From Bianquea renquensis (GTDB lineage: Bacteria; Bacillota; Clostridia; Lachnospirales; Bianqueaceae), in NCBI RefSeq assembly GCF_014384895.1, contig NZ_JACRSQ010000006.1, forward strand, positions 83,578 through 147,577: 64,000 nucleotides of DNA, written 5' to 3'. Under the pieces are notes generated by a model that was given only the letters and a program-made list of their open reading frames with translations, was not told where the DNA came from and searched no databases. The position numbers were made by a program, and so were the translations under genes. Position 1 is the first letter of the stretch. Each line of letters starts with the position of its first letter. This document shows positions 25,065 to 35,019 of the stretch, piece after piece.

Positions 25065-26348
25065 CTATATCGTTTTCATAACCCCACGCGCGTCCTGAAT
25101 CGTCCGGTCCAGATCCTCTTTTGTATGGGCATATCCCAAGAAGATGGCTTCAAACTGAGACGGAGCAAAATAGTGACCTCTCGTTAGCATGGCGTTAAAA
25201 TACCGAGCGAATCTCTTCGTGTCGCTGGACTTTGCGCTGCCATAGTCATCCACCGGGGAGCCGGTGAAAAAGAGACAGGCCAGGGAACCGATCTGGTGGA
25301 CCGTCAAGGGCACCTCTGCCTCTGCGGCTGCCTTTTGAAGCCCCTCCACAAGATAGGCACAGGATTGTTCAATCTGCCCGTAAACCTGTGGATTGTCCAG
25401 CAAAAATCTCAGCTGGGCCAGTCCAGCCGCCATGGCGACGGGATTCCCCGAGAGGGTTCCTGCCTGATACACGCCTCCCAACGGAGCCACCGTCTCCATG
25501 ATTTCTCTCCGCCCCCCGTAGGCGCCCACTGGCATACCGCCGCCTATGATCTTCCCGTACGTCACCAAGTCCGCCTGAACCCCGAAATACTCCTGCGCAC
25601 CCCCGAAGGCCAAACGGAACCCTGTAATGACCTCATCGAAGATCAAGAGCGCTCCATTGGTATCGCACATGTTCCGCAGTTTTTGCAAAAATCCTTCTTT
25701 TGGCAGCACGACCCCCATATTGGCCGCCACCGGCTCCAAAATGACGGCGGCAACATCCCCTCTGTGTTGCTGGAAGAGCTGCTCCACGCTGTCAAGATCA
25801 TTGTACACTGCCGTCAGTGTGTCTGCGGCACATCCCCCCGGGACTCCCAGACTATCGGGAATCCCCGCGGTCATGACGCCGGAACCCGCCTTGACCAACA
25901 TTCCATCACTGTGCCCATGATAGCAGCCTTCAAACTTGATGATCTTCGAACGCCCCGTAAACCCTCGAGCGGCCCGAACGGCACTCATGACCGCCTCCGT
26001 CCCACTATTGACCATTCGAATCATCTCCACGCCAGGCACATGCTGGGTGATCAGCTCTGCAATCAGTACCTCCCTCTCTGTGGGCGCACCGAAGCTCAAG
26101 CCCCCCTCCAGCGCTTTCAATACCGCTTCCTGTACAACGGGCGCTTTATGTCCCAAAATCATCGGTCCCCAGGAGCCTACATAGTCCGTATAGCGGTTTC
26201 CATCTGCGTCATAGATATACTGACCCTCTGCCCGCTCAATGAACAGAGGATGCCGGCCAACGGAGCGAAATGCCCGCACTGGGCTGTTGACACCGCCAGG
26301 GATCACCTTTTGCGCACGCTCAAATAAAGCCTCACTCTTTGTCTCCAT
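25065..26348 (-). CDS. hemL: Glutamate-1-semialdehyde 2,1-aminomutase
   Basis: 427 residues, family length. It makes 5-aminolevulinate from glutamate-1-semialdehyde with pyridoxal phosphate. The N-terminal KVIPGGVNSPVRAF block, NSGTEAVMSAVRAARG, LIFDEVITGFR and the PLP lysine in TYGKIIGGGMPVGAYGG (Lys266) are all visible. Its ATG overlaps the hemB stop codon in a TAATG junction, so the two are translationally coupled. With hemB it covers two early tetrapyrrole steps. Later heme or corrinoid genes are not in the window; the organism may use these for cobalamin or siroheme. Confidence 0.97.
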   Translation of the reverse strand: METKSEALFERAQKVIPGGVNSPVRAFRSVGRHPLFIERAEGQYIYDADGNRYTDYVGSWGPMILGHKAPVVQEAVLKALEGGLSFGAPTEREVLIAELITQHVPGVEMIRMVNSGTEAVMSAVRAARGFTGRSKIIKFEGCYHGHSDGMLVKAGSGVMTAGIPDSLGVPGGCAADTLTAVYNDLDSVEQLFQQHRGDVAAVILEPVAANMGVVLPKEGFLQKLRNMCDTNGALLIFDEVITGFRLAFGGAQEYFGVQADLVTYGKIIGGGMPVGAYGGRREIMETVAPLGGVYQAGTLSGNPVAMAAGLAQLRFLLDNPQVYGQIEQSCAYLVEGLQKAAAEAEVPLTVHQIGSLACLFFTGSPVDDYGSAKSSDTKRFARYFNAMLTRGHYFAPSQFEAIFLGYAHTKEDLDRTIQDARGVMKTI

Positions 26349-27325
26349 TATCCGATATCTCCTTTTCCCATGGCATCTGCAATCTCCTTCGCATAATACG
26401 AGATGAGAATATCCGCTCCCGCGCGGTAGATCCCAATGGCACTCTCACACATGACGCCATATTCATCGATCAGGCCCTGGGCCGCCGCCGCCTTGATCAT
26501 GGCGTATTCACCGCTGACGCTGTAAGCGGCCAGGGGCAGCAGCGTCTCCTGCTTAACTTGATACATGACATCGAGATAGGACATGGCCGGTTTCACCATC
26601 AAAATGTCAGCGCCCTCCTCCACGTCCAGCTGCGCTTCCTTCCGCGCTTCCCGAACATTGTGGTAATCCATCTGATACCCCTTTCGATTGCCAAAGGAGG
26701 GGGCGGAACCCGCCGCCTCCCGAAAGGGGCCGTAGAAGGAGGAGGCGTATTTCACCGCGTAGGACATGATGGGCGTACCATAAAATCCTGCTTCATCCAA
26801 TCCCTGCCGGATGGCGAGAACCCTTCCATCCATCATATCCGACGGCGCCACCATATCGGCACCAGCCCGAACATGGGATACTGCAATGGCGGCGAGGTAT
26901 GGCAGCGTCGCATCGTTATCCACCTCCGTCTCACAGAGAATTCCGCAGTGCCCGTGGGACGTATATTCACACATGCAGACGTCGGTGATGAGGTAGAGCT
27001 GCGGGTACCGCTCCTTCAGCCTGCGGATTCCCTGCTGCACAACGCCGTCATCCGCATAGGCGGCGGACCCAAGAGGATCCTTTTTTTCAGGAAGACCAAA
27101 GAGCAGCAAGGCTCCGACACCGTGAGCCAACGCCTCCTCCGCTGCTTGATCCACTCGATCTGGGCTATATCGGAATTGCCCGGCAAGGGAGGGAATCTCC
27201 TCTCGAATATTAGACCCCTCTTTGATAAAAAGAGGATAGATCAAGGAAGAGGGCGAGACTCGCGTCTCCCGCACCATCTTCCGCAAAGAATCTCCTCCCC
27301 GAAGTCTCCTAGGACGTATCTCCAT
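26348..27325 (-). CDS. hemB: Porphobilinogen synthase (5-aminolevulinate dehydratase)
   Basis: 325 residues. It condenses two 5-aminolevulinate molecules to porphobilinogen. Schiff-base lysines are seen in AVKYASSFYGPFREA (Lys192) and MVKPAMSYLD (Lys245). A cysteine-containing metal loop DVCMCEYTSHGHCG indicates the zinc-dependent form. The ATG at 27325, with GAGGGG ten bases upstream, is preferred over the adjacent TTG. It lies 25 bp downstream of kduI and overlaps hemL by the TAATG junction. The kduI link is presumably operon position only. Confidence 0.97.
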   Translation of the reverse strand: MEIRPRRLRGGDSLRKMVRETRVSPSSLIYPLFIKEGSNIREEIPSLAGQFRYSPDRVDQAAEEALAHGVGALLLFGLPEKKDPLGSAAYADDGVVQQGIRRLKERYPQLYLITDVCMCEYTSHGHCGILCETEVDNDATLPYLAAIAVSHVRAGADMVAPSDMMDGRVLAIRQGLDEAGFYGTPIMSYAVKYASSFYGPFREAAGSAPSFGNRKGYQMDYHNVREARKEAQLDVEEGADILMVKPAMSYLDVMYQVKQETLLPLAAYSVSGEYAMIKAAAAQGLIDEYGVMCESAIGIYRAGADILISYYAKEIADAMGKGDIG

Positions 27326-27350
27326 CAAATCAACACCCCTCTCTCAAAAC

Positions 27351-28181
27351 CTACTGGATATCTGCCAGGGACACGGCATCCATATCGCCGAAGGCTTGAT
27401 TTTCTCCCGCCATAGCCCATGCTAGAGAATATCGCCCTGTCCCGCAACCGCCATGCATAGACCAGCTGGGAGAGAGAACCGCTTCCCGCGGACGCACGAC
27501 AAGATGCCGCGTCTGTGTGGGATGGCCCATGAGATAGAAGACCACATCCTCCTCCTGCATATCAAAATAGAGAAACGCTTCTGCCCGGCGCTCATGGGTG
27601 TGAAATGGCGGCGCATTCCACACACTGCCGCTGTCCAGAGTGGTGACGCCCATCAAAAGCTGACAGCTTTTGCAGACGGAGGGGTGAATATACTGAAAGA
27701 TCGTCCGCGTATTACATTGAGCCTCGCTCCCCGCCCGCTGTACAATGGCTTCGGCCTTTGAAATCTTAACGCATTCATAGGACTTGTGCGCTGGAACCGA
27801 GACAAAATAGAATTTTGCCGGGTCGGCCGGATTCGCGCTGGAAAAAGAGAGCTCCTTTGTCCCCATACCGACGTAGAGCGCATCGCTGTACTGTAGGCTA
27901 TACTCGGCGCCGTCTGCCTTAACAATCCCTTCGCCGCCGATATTGAGAATTCCCATCTCCCGCCTTTCCATAAAATACGCGCATCCAAGCTGACGTCCAT
28001 CCTCCGGCACCAGCGCCGCCGTGGTGGGCATTGCAGAGCCTACGATCATGCGGTCCTCATGGTAATATACACTCTTGATCTCCCCATATTGGAAGAGATC
28101 CGTAATCAGAAAATGATCTCGCAGCTCCTCTGTGGTGTAATATTTCACATCCTCTGGGTGACTGGAATAACGTATCTCCAT
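27351..28181 (-). CDS. kduI: 5-dehydro-4-deoxy-D-glucuronate isomerase (4-deoxy-L-threo-5-hexosulose-uronate ketol-isomerase)
   Basis: 276 residues, typical for KduI. The enzyme isomerises 4-deoxy-5-ketouronate, released from pectin or glycosaminoglycan by lyases and unsaturated glucuronyl hydrolases. The start MEIRYSSHPEDVKYYTTEELR and the cupin metal ligands in PPFHTHERRAEAFLYFD (His194, His196, Glu201) are present, with a further His in WSMHGGCGTG. ACAGGAGG precedes the ATG. It sits among housekeeping genes between ftsY and hemB, away from the heparinase-like gene, but its reaction follows directly from that lyase type. Confidence 0.95.
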   Translation of the reverse strand: MEIRYSSHPEDVKYYTTEELRDHFLITDLFQYGEIKSVYYHEDRMIVGSAMPTTAALVPEDGRQLGCAYFMERREMGILNIGGEGIVKADGAEYSLQYSDALYVGMGTKELSFSSANPADPAKFYFVSVPAHKSYECVKISKAEAIVQRAGSEAQCNTRTIFQYIHPSVCKSCQLLMGVTTLDSGSVWNAPPFHTHERRAEAFLYFDMQEEDVVFYLMGHPTQTRHLVVRPREAVLSPSWSMHGGCGTGRYSLAWAMAGENQAFGDMDAVSLADIQ

Positions 28182-28211
28182 TGATATTCCTCCTGTATGT
28201 CTCGATTTATC

Positions 28212-29120
28212 TTACTCAAACAGCGCCGCCGCAAATTCTTCTGCGCGAAAGGGCTGCAAGTCTTCGATGCCCTCCCCCACTCCGATATACTTCACCGGGA
28301 TTTTCAGTTCACCGGCGATGCCAATGACGACGCCGCCCTTAGCCGTCCCGTCCAATTTGGTCAACACGATTCCGGTAATCGGCGCTGCCTCGGCAAATAA
28401 CTTCGCCTGCTGCAAAGCATTCTGCCCCGTCGTTGCATCTAACACCAACAAAACCTCTCTGTGGGCGTCCGGAAATTCCCGGTCGAGGATGCGGTTCATC
28501 TTCTTTAGCTCCTCCATCAGGTTCTTCTTATTGTGAAGCCGCCCTGCTGTATCGCAGATGAGCACATCCGCCTTCCTGGACCGGGCCGCCGCCGCCGCGT
28601 CAAAGACTACAGCGCCTGGGTCCGCGCCCTCCTGATGATAGATGATATCCACATCCGCCCTCTGGGCCCACACTTTCAGCTGGTCGATGGCGGCGGCCCG
28701 GAAGGTGTCCGCGGCCGCCAACAGGACTTTGTTGCCCTCACTCTTGAGCTGGGCGGCGATCTTGCCGATGCTGGTGGTCTTGCCGACTCCATTGACACCG
28801 ATGACCAAAATGACGTTCATTTTTCCCGCCTCTATAATCCCGGGTTCTGAGGTCTTCAAGATCCCGGCAATCTCTTCCACCAGCAGTTCACGGACTTCCT
28901 CGGGTTTCTTTAAGCGCTGTTCCCTTGCCTTTTTTCGAAGAGACTCCACGATCCGCACTGTCGTTTCCATTCCCAGATCGCTTAAAATCAGCGCTTCTTC
29001 CAGCTCCTCATAAAAATCGTCATCCACTTCGTCGTAGGCTCCAAACAGCGATTCAATATTGCCGACGATGCTGTTGCGGGTTTTTTCCAACCCTTTCTTT
29101 AGCGTATCAAAAAATCCCAT
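28212..29120 (-). CDS. ftsY: Signal recognition particle receptor FtsY
   Basis: 302 residues, the short form without the acidic A domain. It is the membrane-associated GTPase that docks SRP-ribosome complexes at the translocon. The N domain runs to about residue 90. G domain motifs are G1 GVNGVGKTTSIGKIA, G3 DTAGRLHNKKNLMEEL and G4 TKLDGTAKGG, followed by the closing GVGEGIEDLQPF. GAGCAGGG precedes the ATG. It is 21 bp downstream of smc, the usual Bacillota order rnc-smc-ftsY. Confidence 0.97.
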   Translation of the reverse strand: MGFFDTLKKGLEKTRNSIVGNIESLFGAYDEVDDDFYEELEEALILSDLGMETTVRIVESLRKKAREQRLKKPEEVRELLVEEIAGILKTSEPGIIEAGKMNVILVIGVNGVGKTTSIGKIAAQLKSEGNKVLLAAADTFRAAAIDQLKVWAQRADVDIIYHQEGADPGAVVFDAAAAARSRKADVLICDTAGRLHNKKNLMEELKKMNRILDREFPDAHREVLLVLDATTGQNALQQAKLFAEAAPITGIVLTKLDGTAKGGVVIGIAGELKIPVKYIGVGEGIEDLQPFRAEEFAAALFE

Positions 29121-29141
29121 TTTTATCCCTGCTCCTGCTCC

Positions 29142-32100
29142 TTATTCAAACTTAACAGAAATACACTTGGAAACGCCCTTTTCCTCCATGGTGATTCCAT
29201 ACATGGTGTGGGCGGCCTCCATGGTTCCCTTTCGGTGTGTGATGACAATGAATTGCGTGCGGTCGCAAAGTTCCTTCAGATAGCTCGCAAACCGGACGAC
29301 GTTGGCGTCGTCCAGCGCTGCTTCAATCTCGTCCAATATACAGAATGGCGCGGGGTTAAGCTGCTGGATGGCAAAGAGAAGCGCGATAGCCGTCAATGCC
29401 TTTTCTCCGCCGGACAGCAGCATCATACTCTGTAGCTTCTTTCCCGGCGGCTGTGCGATGATCTCGATACCCGCCTCCAGGACTCCCTCGCCCTCCGCCA
29501 GCCTCAAGAGCCCTCGGCCTCCGCCGAACAGCTTCCGAAAAACTTGGTTAAACAGCTCTGCGATCCGAGTGAAACCTTCAACAAACTGCTCCTCCATCTG
29601 TTTCGTCAGCCGCTGGATGATCTCCTGCAAGCTCTGTTCTGCTTTCAAGATATCGTCCCGCTGTGCCGTAAGGAAATCGCAGCGCTCCGTCAGAGCGGCA
29701 TACTCCGCAATCGCACCCACATGCACATCGCCAAGCGCTTTGATCTGCTCCTTCAACTGTGTAATCCGCCTGGCAATGCTGGCGCTGCTGCCCAGTTCCT
29801 CCTGCTCCATGGCAGCGGCGACATTGTAGGTCATCTCATATTCTTCCCAAATTCGGTCCTGAAGATCCGTCAAATCCTTTTTCGCCCGGCTTGCCAGATT
29901 CTCCAGGCGAACCTGCTCCTTCTCCAGAGCGCTGAAGTTGCGCAATGTCTCCTCGGCCTCTCGGATTCCCTCATCCCGCTTGCGGTCTCTCTCATCCCGC
30001 TCCGCCTCCAGCGACTTGAGGCGCTCGCCTCTCTCCTCAATCTGCTTTGCAAGGTCACACTGTTCCTTCTCCAGGGCAAGGAGCCTTTGTTCCAGCTCTT
30101 TTTCCTCTGCCCGGTGCGAGGCCATCTCATCCAGAATGCCCTCCGCGTCCTGGGTTAGATTCTCAATCTCCTGGCGCTCCCATCCCATGGTGCGCTCCAG
30201 CGATTGGATCTGCTGGCGCACGCCACTCACATCGATGCGCACCTGCATGAGCTGGGCCTTCAACTCTTCCCTCTCCCGGCTCTTGCCCGCCGCGGCCTCT
30301 TGCAGCTGACGGACCTGCTCCAATTCCTCCTTCACCTGTAGCTCCAGGACGGCAATGGCTTCCTGATACTTTGCCATGGATTCCTGGTGCTCCTCAACCT
30401 GCACAAGAAGGGAGCGCTTGTCCTCATCAAGCCCACTCTGTTCTTGTCGGATATGTTCCAAAACAAACAGAAGCTGGTCCCGCTGTTTTTGAAGTTCTGA
30501 AAGGTTCGCTGTCGCCTCATCGCGCTTTGCTGCCGCCTCGTCCACCGCCTGCGCCTGTCTCTGACGCTCCGCCGATAGAGTGGCAACTTCCTGCTGCATA
30601 GCCCTGCCCTTAGCGCGCTTGTCCTCAATGGCATTGGCGAGGTTGTCCAGTTCTCCCTTTCGGCTCAATATATTGCCAGCCCGGTTTCCAGTGCTGCCTC
30701 CCGTGATGGAGCCACCAATGTTAAAAATATCGCCTTTCAGCGTGACGACCCGAAGCACATTGCCATACTCCTTAGAAATCGCCGCCGCCGTGTCAAAGTC
30801 TTCGGCCACCACCACGTATCCCAGGAGTCTGGACAGGATGGCCCCGTACTGTTCACGGTATTGGATCAGCTCGTTGGCAAAGCCCAGCACCCCCGGCATG
30901 GCTTTGACTTTCTGCGCGCCCGCGAAGGGAGCGCGGCCGGTCACAGTGTCAAGAGGCTGAAAGGTTGCCCTTCCACCGTTGCGGGAACGGAGATTTTCAA
31001 TCAACGCTTTGGCGCATTCCTGATCTTCCGTTATAATATTCTGTATGGCGGGCCCCAGGGCAATCTCCATGGCTACGGCTAAATGAGATGGCACGGACAC
31101 GACATCCGCCAGCGTTCCATGGATCTTCTGCCAGCGCTGTGGTTCCTTCTGTTTCAGCGACATAATACTCTTGACGCTGTTGCTGAACCCCTCATAATCT
31201 CGCTCCAGATCTTGGAGCCATTGAATGCGCGATTGATCGGCCCGGATCGCCGCTACGATTTCCTCCTCTTCCTTCTGCTTGTCGCGGATCGTCTGCCGCA
31301 GCTGGCCCACCTGCTCCATGAGAGCGGCCAGCTCCTTTTCCGCCTGCTCATGCGTCTCCTCCTGCGACTTTAGCTTCTGGTCAAGCTCTTGCAGGACAGC
31401 TTCTTTCTCCTGCCGCTCCTGGCTCAGCTGCGCACTCCTGGTCTCCAGCGACTCTTGCCTGTTTCGCCCCTGCTCCAACACAATTTCATGGCGCTGCGCC
31501 TTATTTTGCTTGTCCGCCAGCGATGTCTTCACAGCGCTCAACGAGGCTGTATGCTTCTCCAGGGAAGTCTCAACCTGCGATGCTTCCTCCGATAGATTTT
31601 TCTCCGCTTCACTCAGCAAGGCCATCCGATTTTCTCGGAGATTCAAGTCCTGGGACAGCTGCTCGCGGCGTTCTTCCTCCTTTCGGACAGTGGCCGCGCG
31701 GGCACTCAGCTTACTTTTCGTCTCGTCCAGCCGTTTTTGTGCGCCCTCCAATTCCTTACGCAGATACTCCTTCTTCTGTTGGTCAACTCGCCGGTTTCCC
31801 TCCGCCGTCTCCTTGCGAACCTTCATCTGCGTCATCTCATCGTACATCTGCGATAGCGTCTGCTGTACTTGCTGCGCCGCAGCCGCATACTGCGCTGAAC
31901 GCGCCTTAGCTTCCTCCTGTTCCTGCCGGGAAGCCTCCATCTGACGGCCCAAATCCTCTTGCTGCGACAGTAGCCTCTGATACTGTTCCCGATACTGTTT
32001 ATACTGGCCTAGAAACGCATTGATCTCATAAATCTTGAGTTCATCTTTTAACTTTACATATTTCTGCGCCACCTCCGCCTGCTCTTGCAGGGGACCTAAC

Positions 32101-32702
32101 CGGGAGGCGATCTCTTCTAAAATGTCTTGGACACGGTTGAGATTGGCTCGCTCTTCCTCCAATTCTTTGATCGCGGTTTCTTTCCTAGTCTTGTACTTCA
32201 CAATGCCGGCGGCCTCTTCAAATATCAATCTGCGTTCCTGTGGCTTCGTACTCAAAAGCTGATCGATCTGCCCCTGTCCGATAACCGAATATCCGTCTTT
32301 TCCGATTCCGGTGTCCATCAACAGTTCCTGTACATCCTTAAGCCGGCATCGGTTCTGATTCACCGTGTATTCGCTCTCCCCGGACCGGTATACCCGCCTG
32401 CTGATGGATACCTCATCGTACTCGATGGGTATCTTTTTATCGGAATTGTCTAAAACCAATGTCACCTGCGCATAATTGACCGGGCGGCGTCTTTGCGTCC
32501 CCGCAAAGATCACATCCTCCATCTTCGCCCCTCGAAGCGTCCTGGCGCTTTGTTCACCCAGCACCCACCGAACTGCGTCGGATATGTTGCTCTTTCCACT
32601 TCCATTGGGTCCAACGATCGCGGTGATTCCGCGGTCGAATTCTACGCTGATTTTCTCAGGAAACGATTTGAAGCCCAGCATTTCCACTCGCTTTAACTCC
32701 AT
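29142..32702 (-). CDS. smc: Chromosome segregation protein SMC
   Basis: 1186 residues, full length. It is the ATPase of the SMC-ScpAB condensin, organising the nucleoid. Walker A GPNGSGKSNI is near the N-terminus. Two long coiled coils flank a hinge at about 500-660 (VVAEDFDTAAAISKEYGNVL, GGSITGGSTGNRAGN). The C-terminal head has the signature LLSGGEKALTAIALLFAI and Walker B PFCILDEIEAALDDANV. AGAAAGGTGA precedes the ATG. It is co-transcribed between rnc (84 bp upstream) and ftsY. Confidence 0.98.
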   Translation of the reverse strand: MELKRVEMLGFKSFPEKISVEFDRGITAIVGPNGSGKSNISDAVRWVLGEQSARTLRGAKMEDVIFAGTQRRRPVNYAQVTLVLDNSDKKIPIEYDEVSISRRVYRSGESEYTVNQNRCRLKDVQELLMDTGIGKDGYSVIGQGQIDQLLSTKPQERRLIFEEAAGIVKYKTRKETAIKELEEERANLNRVQDILEEIASRLGPLQEQAEVAQKYVKLKDELKIYEINAFLGQYKQYREQYQRLLSQQEDLGRQMEASRQEQEEAKARSAQYAAAAQQVQQTLSQMYDEMTQMKVRKETAEGNRRVDQQKKEYLRKELEGAQKRLDETKSKLSARAATVRKEEERREQLSQDLNLRENRMALLSEAEKNLSEEASQVETSLEKHTASLSAVKTSLADKQNKAQRHEIVLEQGRNRQESLETRSAQLSQERQEKEAVLQELDQKLKSQEETHEQAEKELAALMEQVGQLRQTIRDKQKEEEEIVAAIRADQSRIQWLQDLERDYEGFSNSVKSIMSLKQKEPQRWQKIHGTLADVVSVPSHLAVAMEIALGPAIQNIITEDQECAKALIENLRSRNGGRATFQPLDTVTGRAPFAGAQKVKAMPGVLGFANELIQYREQYGAILSRLLGYVVVAEDFDTAAAISKEYGNVLRVVTLKGDIFNIGGSITGGSTGNRAGNILSRKGELDNLANAIEDKRAKGRAMQQEVATLSAERQRQAQAVDEAAAKRDEATANLSELQKQRDQLLFVLEHIRQEQSGLDEDKRSLLVQVEEHQESMAKYQEAIAVLELQVKEELEQVRQLQEAAAGKSREREELKAQLMQVRIDVSGVRQQIQSLERTMGWERQEIENLTQDAEGILDEMASHRAEEKELEQRLLALEKEQCDLAKQIEERGERLKSLEAERDERDRKRDEGIREAEETLRNFSALEKEQVRLENLASRAKKDLTDLQDRIWEEYEMTYNVAAAMEQEELGSSASIARRITQLKEQIKALGDVHVGAIAEYAALTERCDFLTAQRDDILKAEQSLQEIIQRLTKQMEEQFVEGFTRIAELFNQVFRKLFGGGRGLLRLAEGEGVLEAGIEIIAQPPGKKLQSMMLLSGGEKALTAIALLFAIQQLNPAPFCILDEIEAALDDANVVRFASYLKELCDRTQFIVITHRKGTMEAAHTMYGITMEEKGVSKCISVKFE

Positions 32703-32786
32703 CGTCCGTTCACCTTTCTACTTCTTAAAAGCCCGCCTGTTGGCGAAATGCCGAGACGGCAAAAAGCCCGCCATGCAGCAGGCGCG

Positions 32787-33503
32787 CTATTCCTTTTCTC
32801 TGAGCAGAGCCAGCGCTTTTTGCGCCGCTTTTTGTTCCGCTTCTTTTTTAGTCTTGCCGGTCCCCTGCCCCACAACATCGCCCATGTAGCGCAGCGATAT
32901 GGAAAACGTCTTGTCGTGGTCCGGACCCGATTCCTGGACAAGCTCATACTCTAGCTTCCCGTTCTCCCTTGCCTGTACCAATTCCTGCAATTCCGTCTTA
33001 TAATCCTCGCCCGTATGGGACTCAATCTCCCGCAAGCGCGAAAATAACATCGCTTCAATCAGGCGCCTCGCCTCCTCCAGCCCAGCCTCGAGATACACTG
33101 CGCCGATGACCGCCTCCACCATATCCGCCAGCAGAGAATTGCGCTCCCGCCCTCCATTTTGCTCTTCCCCATTGCTTAAATACAGGAACTGGCCAAACTC
33201 CATCTCTTTTGCCGCGTAAGATAGCGATGCCTCGCATACGATGCTGGCTCTGCGCTTGGATAGTTCTCCCTCCGGCAGGTCATAGGTCGCGTACAGCATC
33301 TGAGATGTGACAAGCTCCAGCACGGCATCCCCCAGAAACTCCAGGCGCTCGTTGTTAAATGCCTTGTCCTCCAACTTCTCATTGGCATAGGACGTATGTG
33401 TCAACGCTTTCTGCGCCAACTTGCGGTCTGTGAAATGATATCCGATGAGCCTCTCGAATTCCTCAATCCTATCGGCCGGCTTCGGTGTAGTCTCTCTACC
33501 CAT
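32787..33503 (-). CDS. rnc: Ribonuclease III
   Basis: 238 residues. It cleaves double-stranded RNA in rRNA and mRNA maturation. The signature NERLEFLGDAVLELVTSQML, the second acidic motif ADMVEAVIGAVYLEAG, and a C-terminal double-stranded RNA-binding domain (about 160-235, ending GTGKTKKEAEQKAAQKAL) are present. GGAGG lies before the ATG. It heads the rnc-smc-ftsY run and is separated from acpP by 201 bp that holds a hairpin. Confidence 0.97.
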   Translation of the reverse strand: MGRETTPKPADRIEEFERLIGYHFTDRKLAQKALTHTSYANEKLEDKAFNNERLEFLGDAVLELVTSQMLYATYDLPEGELSKRRASIVCEASLSYAAKEMEFGQFLYLSNGEEQNGGRERNSLLADMVEAVIGAVYLEAGLEEARRLIEAMLFSRLREIESHTGEDYKTELQELVQARENGKLEYELVQESGPDHDKTFSISLRYMGDVVGQGTGKTKKEAEQKAAQKALALLREKE

Positions 33504-33618
33504 TATCTGGTAACCTCCATTCTGGAGCGCTTTCGCGCGGAGGAAACTCGGCTATCGGTGACGCTCCTACACAGATAGCATAAGCGAACTAAAGGATGAT
33601 GTGTCCTCCTGATTCAAA

Positions 33619-33657
33619 CGGGAATCCTCCGATTCGAGATGATACGAAGGATTCCCG
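33619..33657 (-). terminator. Hairpin downstream of acpP
   Basis: Ten-base arms (33619-33628, 33648-33657) with inner TCG/CGA pairing, followed on the minus strand by a short TTTG. It probably ends or attenuates the plsX-acpP transcript before rnc. The remainder of 33504-33704 shows no gene. Confidence 0.6.
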
Positions 33658-33704
33658 CTCCTGAAAGCGCTGTCTTTACAGCACCCAAAGTTTGCCGCAG
33701 ACTT

Positions 33705-33935
33705 TTATTGATTTTCCTTTACGAATTGGAGGGCATCTCCTACAGTCTTGATCTGTTCTCCCACCTCTCCCTCAAGTTCTACGCCAAATTCTTCCTCCAC
33801 AGCCATCAGAACCTGAAACAGGTCTATGGAATCCGCTCCCAAATCGTCCGCAAAGGATGTCTCCTCGGTGATTTCCGCCTCATCCACACTGAGTTCCTCC
33901 GCAATGATCTTTTTCAATCTCTCCATCTCATCCAT
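33705..33935 (-). CDS. acpP: Acyl carrier protein
   Basis: 76 residues, standard length. It carries growing fatty-acyl chains on 4'-phosphopantetheine. The attachment serine lies in FADDLGADSIDLFQVLMAVE; the usual DSL is DSI here, a tolerated change. The protein is acidic with four predicted helices. GAAAGGAG precedes the ATG. It follows plsX by 31 bp, the common Bacillota arrangement that links phospholipid and fatty-acid synthesis. Confidence 0.97.
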   Translation of the reverse strand: MDEMERLKKIIAEELSVDEAEITEETSFADDLGADSIDLFQVLMAVEEEFGVELEGEVGEQIKTVGDALQFVKENQ

Positions 33936-33966
33936 CCAAATATCTCCTTTCGATTGTTCCTTTATT

Positions 33967-34971
33967 CTAGTGAATCTCTATATTCTTTTGAATGTCCTCG
34001 TTCACGCCGGACTGTAAGAATCGCCTGCACTGCCCAATGGCATTGGCCATTGCCGCCGCCTTGGAATTCCCGTGAGCCTTGATAACAGCGCCGTCCACCC
34101 CTAGCAGCGGCGTTCCCCCTACGGAGGAAGGGTCCAGCTTGTGTTTCATATCCCGGAGGTCCGGCTTCAGCATCAGACCGCCGATCTTGCCCTTAACAGA
34201 TTGGGATATGGTCTCCTTCATCAGCGATAGAATGAAACCCGCCGCTCCCTCCACTGTCTTTAGAAGGATGTTTCCGGCAAACCCATCGCAGACAGCAATC
34301 TCCACAGCGCCTGCAAATAGATCCCGCGCCTCAACGTTCCCTGCGAAATTGAGAGCGGTCTCCTCTCTCAACATGGGATACACTTCTTTCGTCAAAGCGT
34401 TGCCCTTTCCACCCTCCGCTCCAACATTCAACAGCCCGACCCGCGGGGAATCAACACCGTATTGCGCTCGATAATAGATACTGCTCATCTGCGCAAACTG
34501 CACGAGGTACGCTGGCTTGCAGTCCATGTTGGCGCCTACGTCCAAGACGAGGGTTGGCCTCTCGCCCGTCGGCAGCGCAATGGACAACGCCGGGCGCAAA
34601 ATGCCGGGAATTCGTCCCACCAACAGCGTTGCACCGGCCAGCAGCGCCCCTGTGTTGCCAGCTGATACCATACCGTCCGCCTTCTTCTCTCTCACCATGC
34701 GCATCGCGACCGCCATGGAGGAGTCCTTCTTGCGGCGAATGGCATCCGCCGGGGATCTCTCTTCGTTCTCCACCACCTGTGTCGTATGTAGAATGTGCAG
34801 CCGGTCCCGATTGTATTCTTTTCCCTCTAAAACCTTTTCAATCACGGCTGTATCTCCCAACAGCGTGACCGTCAAGTCGTCAAACGCCCCCAGAGCCGTC
34901 AATGCGCCCTCGACCGGAGCCTCCGGCGCATGATCCCCGCCCATGGCGTCAACAGCGATGGAATACCCCAT
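33967..34971 (-). CDS. plsX: Phosphate acyltransferase PlsX
   Basis: 334 residues. It makes acyl-phosphate from acyl-ACP for PlsY in phospholipid synthesis. The family start SIAVDAMGGDHAPEAPVEGAL and the blocks MVSAGNTGALLAGATLLVGRI and LDVGANMDCKPAYLVQFAQM are visible, and the C-terminal LGVDGAVIKAHGNSKAAAM is typical. GGAAAGGA precedes the ATG. It is first gene before acpP. Its promoter region has an AT-rich dyad that might be a FapR-type operator. Confidence 0.97.
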   Translation of the reverse strand: MGYSIAVDAMGGDHAPEAPVEGALTALGAFDDLTVTLLGDTAVIEKVLEGKEYNRDRLHILHTTQVVENEERSPADAIRRKKDSSMAVAMRMVREKKADGMVSAGNTGALLAGATLLVGRIPGILRPALSIALPTGERPTLVLDVGANMDCKPAYLVQFAQMSSIYYRAQYGVDSPRVGLLNVGAEGGKGNALTKEVYPMLREETALNFAGNVEARDLFAGAVEIAVCDGFAGNILLKTVEGAAGFILSLMKETISQSVKGKIGGLMLKPDLRDMKHKLDPSSVGGTPLLGVDGAVIKAHGNSKAAAMANAIGQCRRFLQSGVNEDIQKNIEIH

Positions 34972-35019
34972 TCTTTCCCGTCCTTTCCGCTTTTCAGCAC
35001 CGTCACAGCGGGCATCCGC

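Noticed and set aside
25296..26327. Plus-strand open frame of 343 codons opposite hemL
   Set aside because: Antisense to conserved hemL sequence; composition is His/Arg-rich and domain-free.
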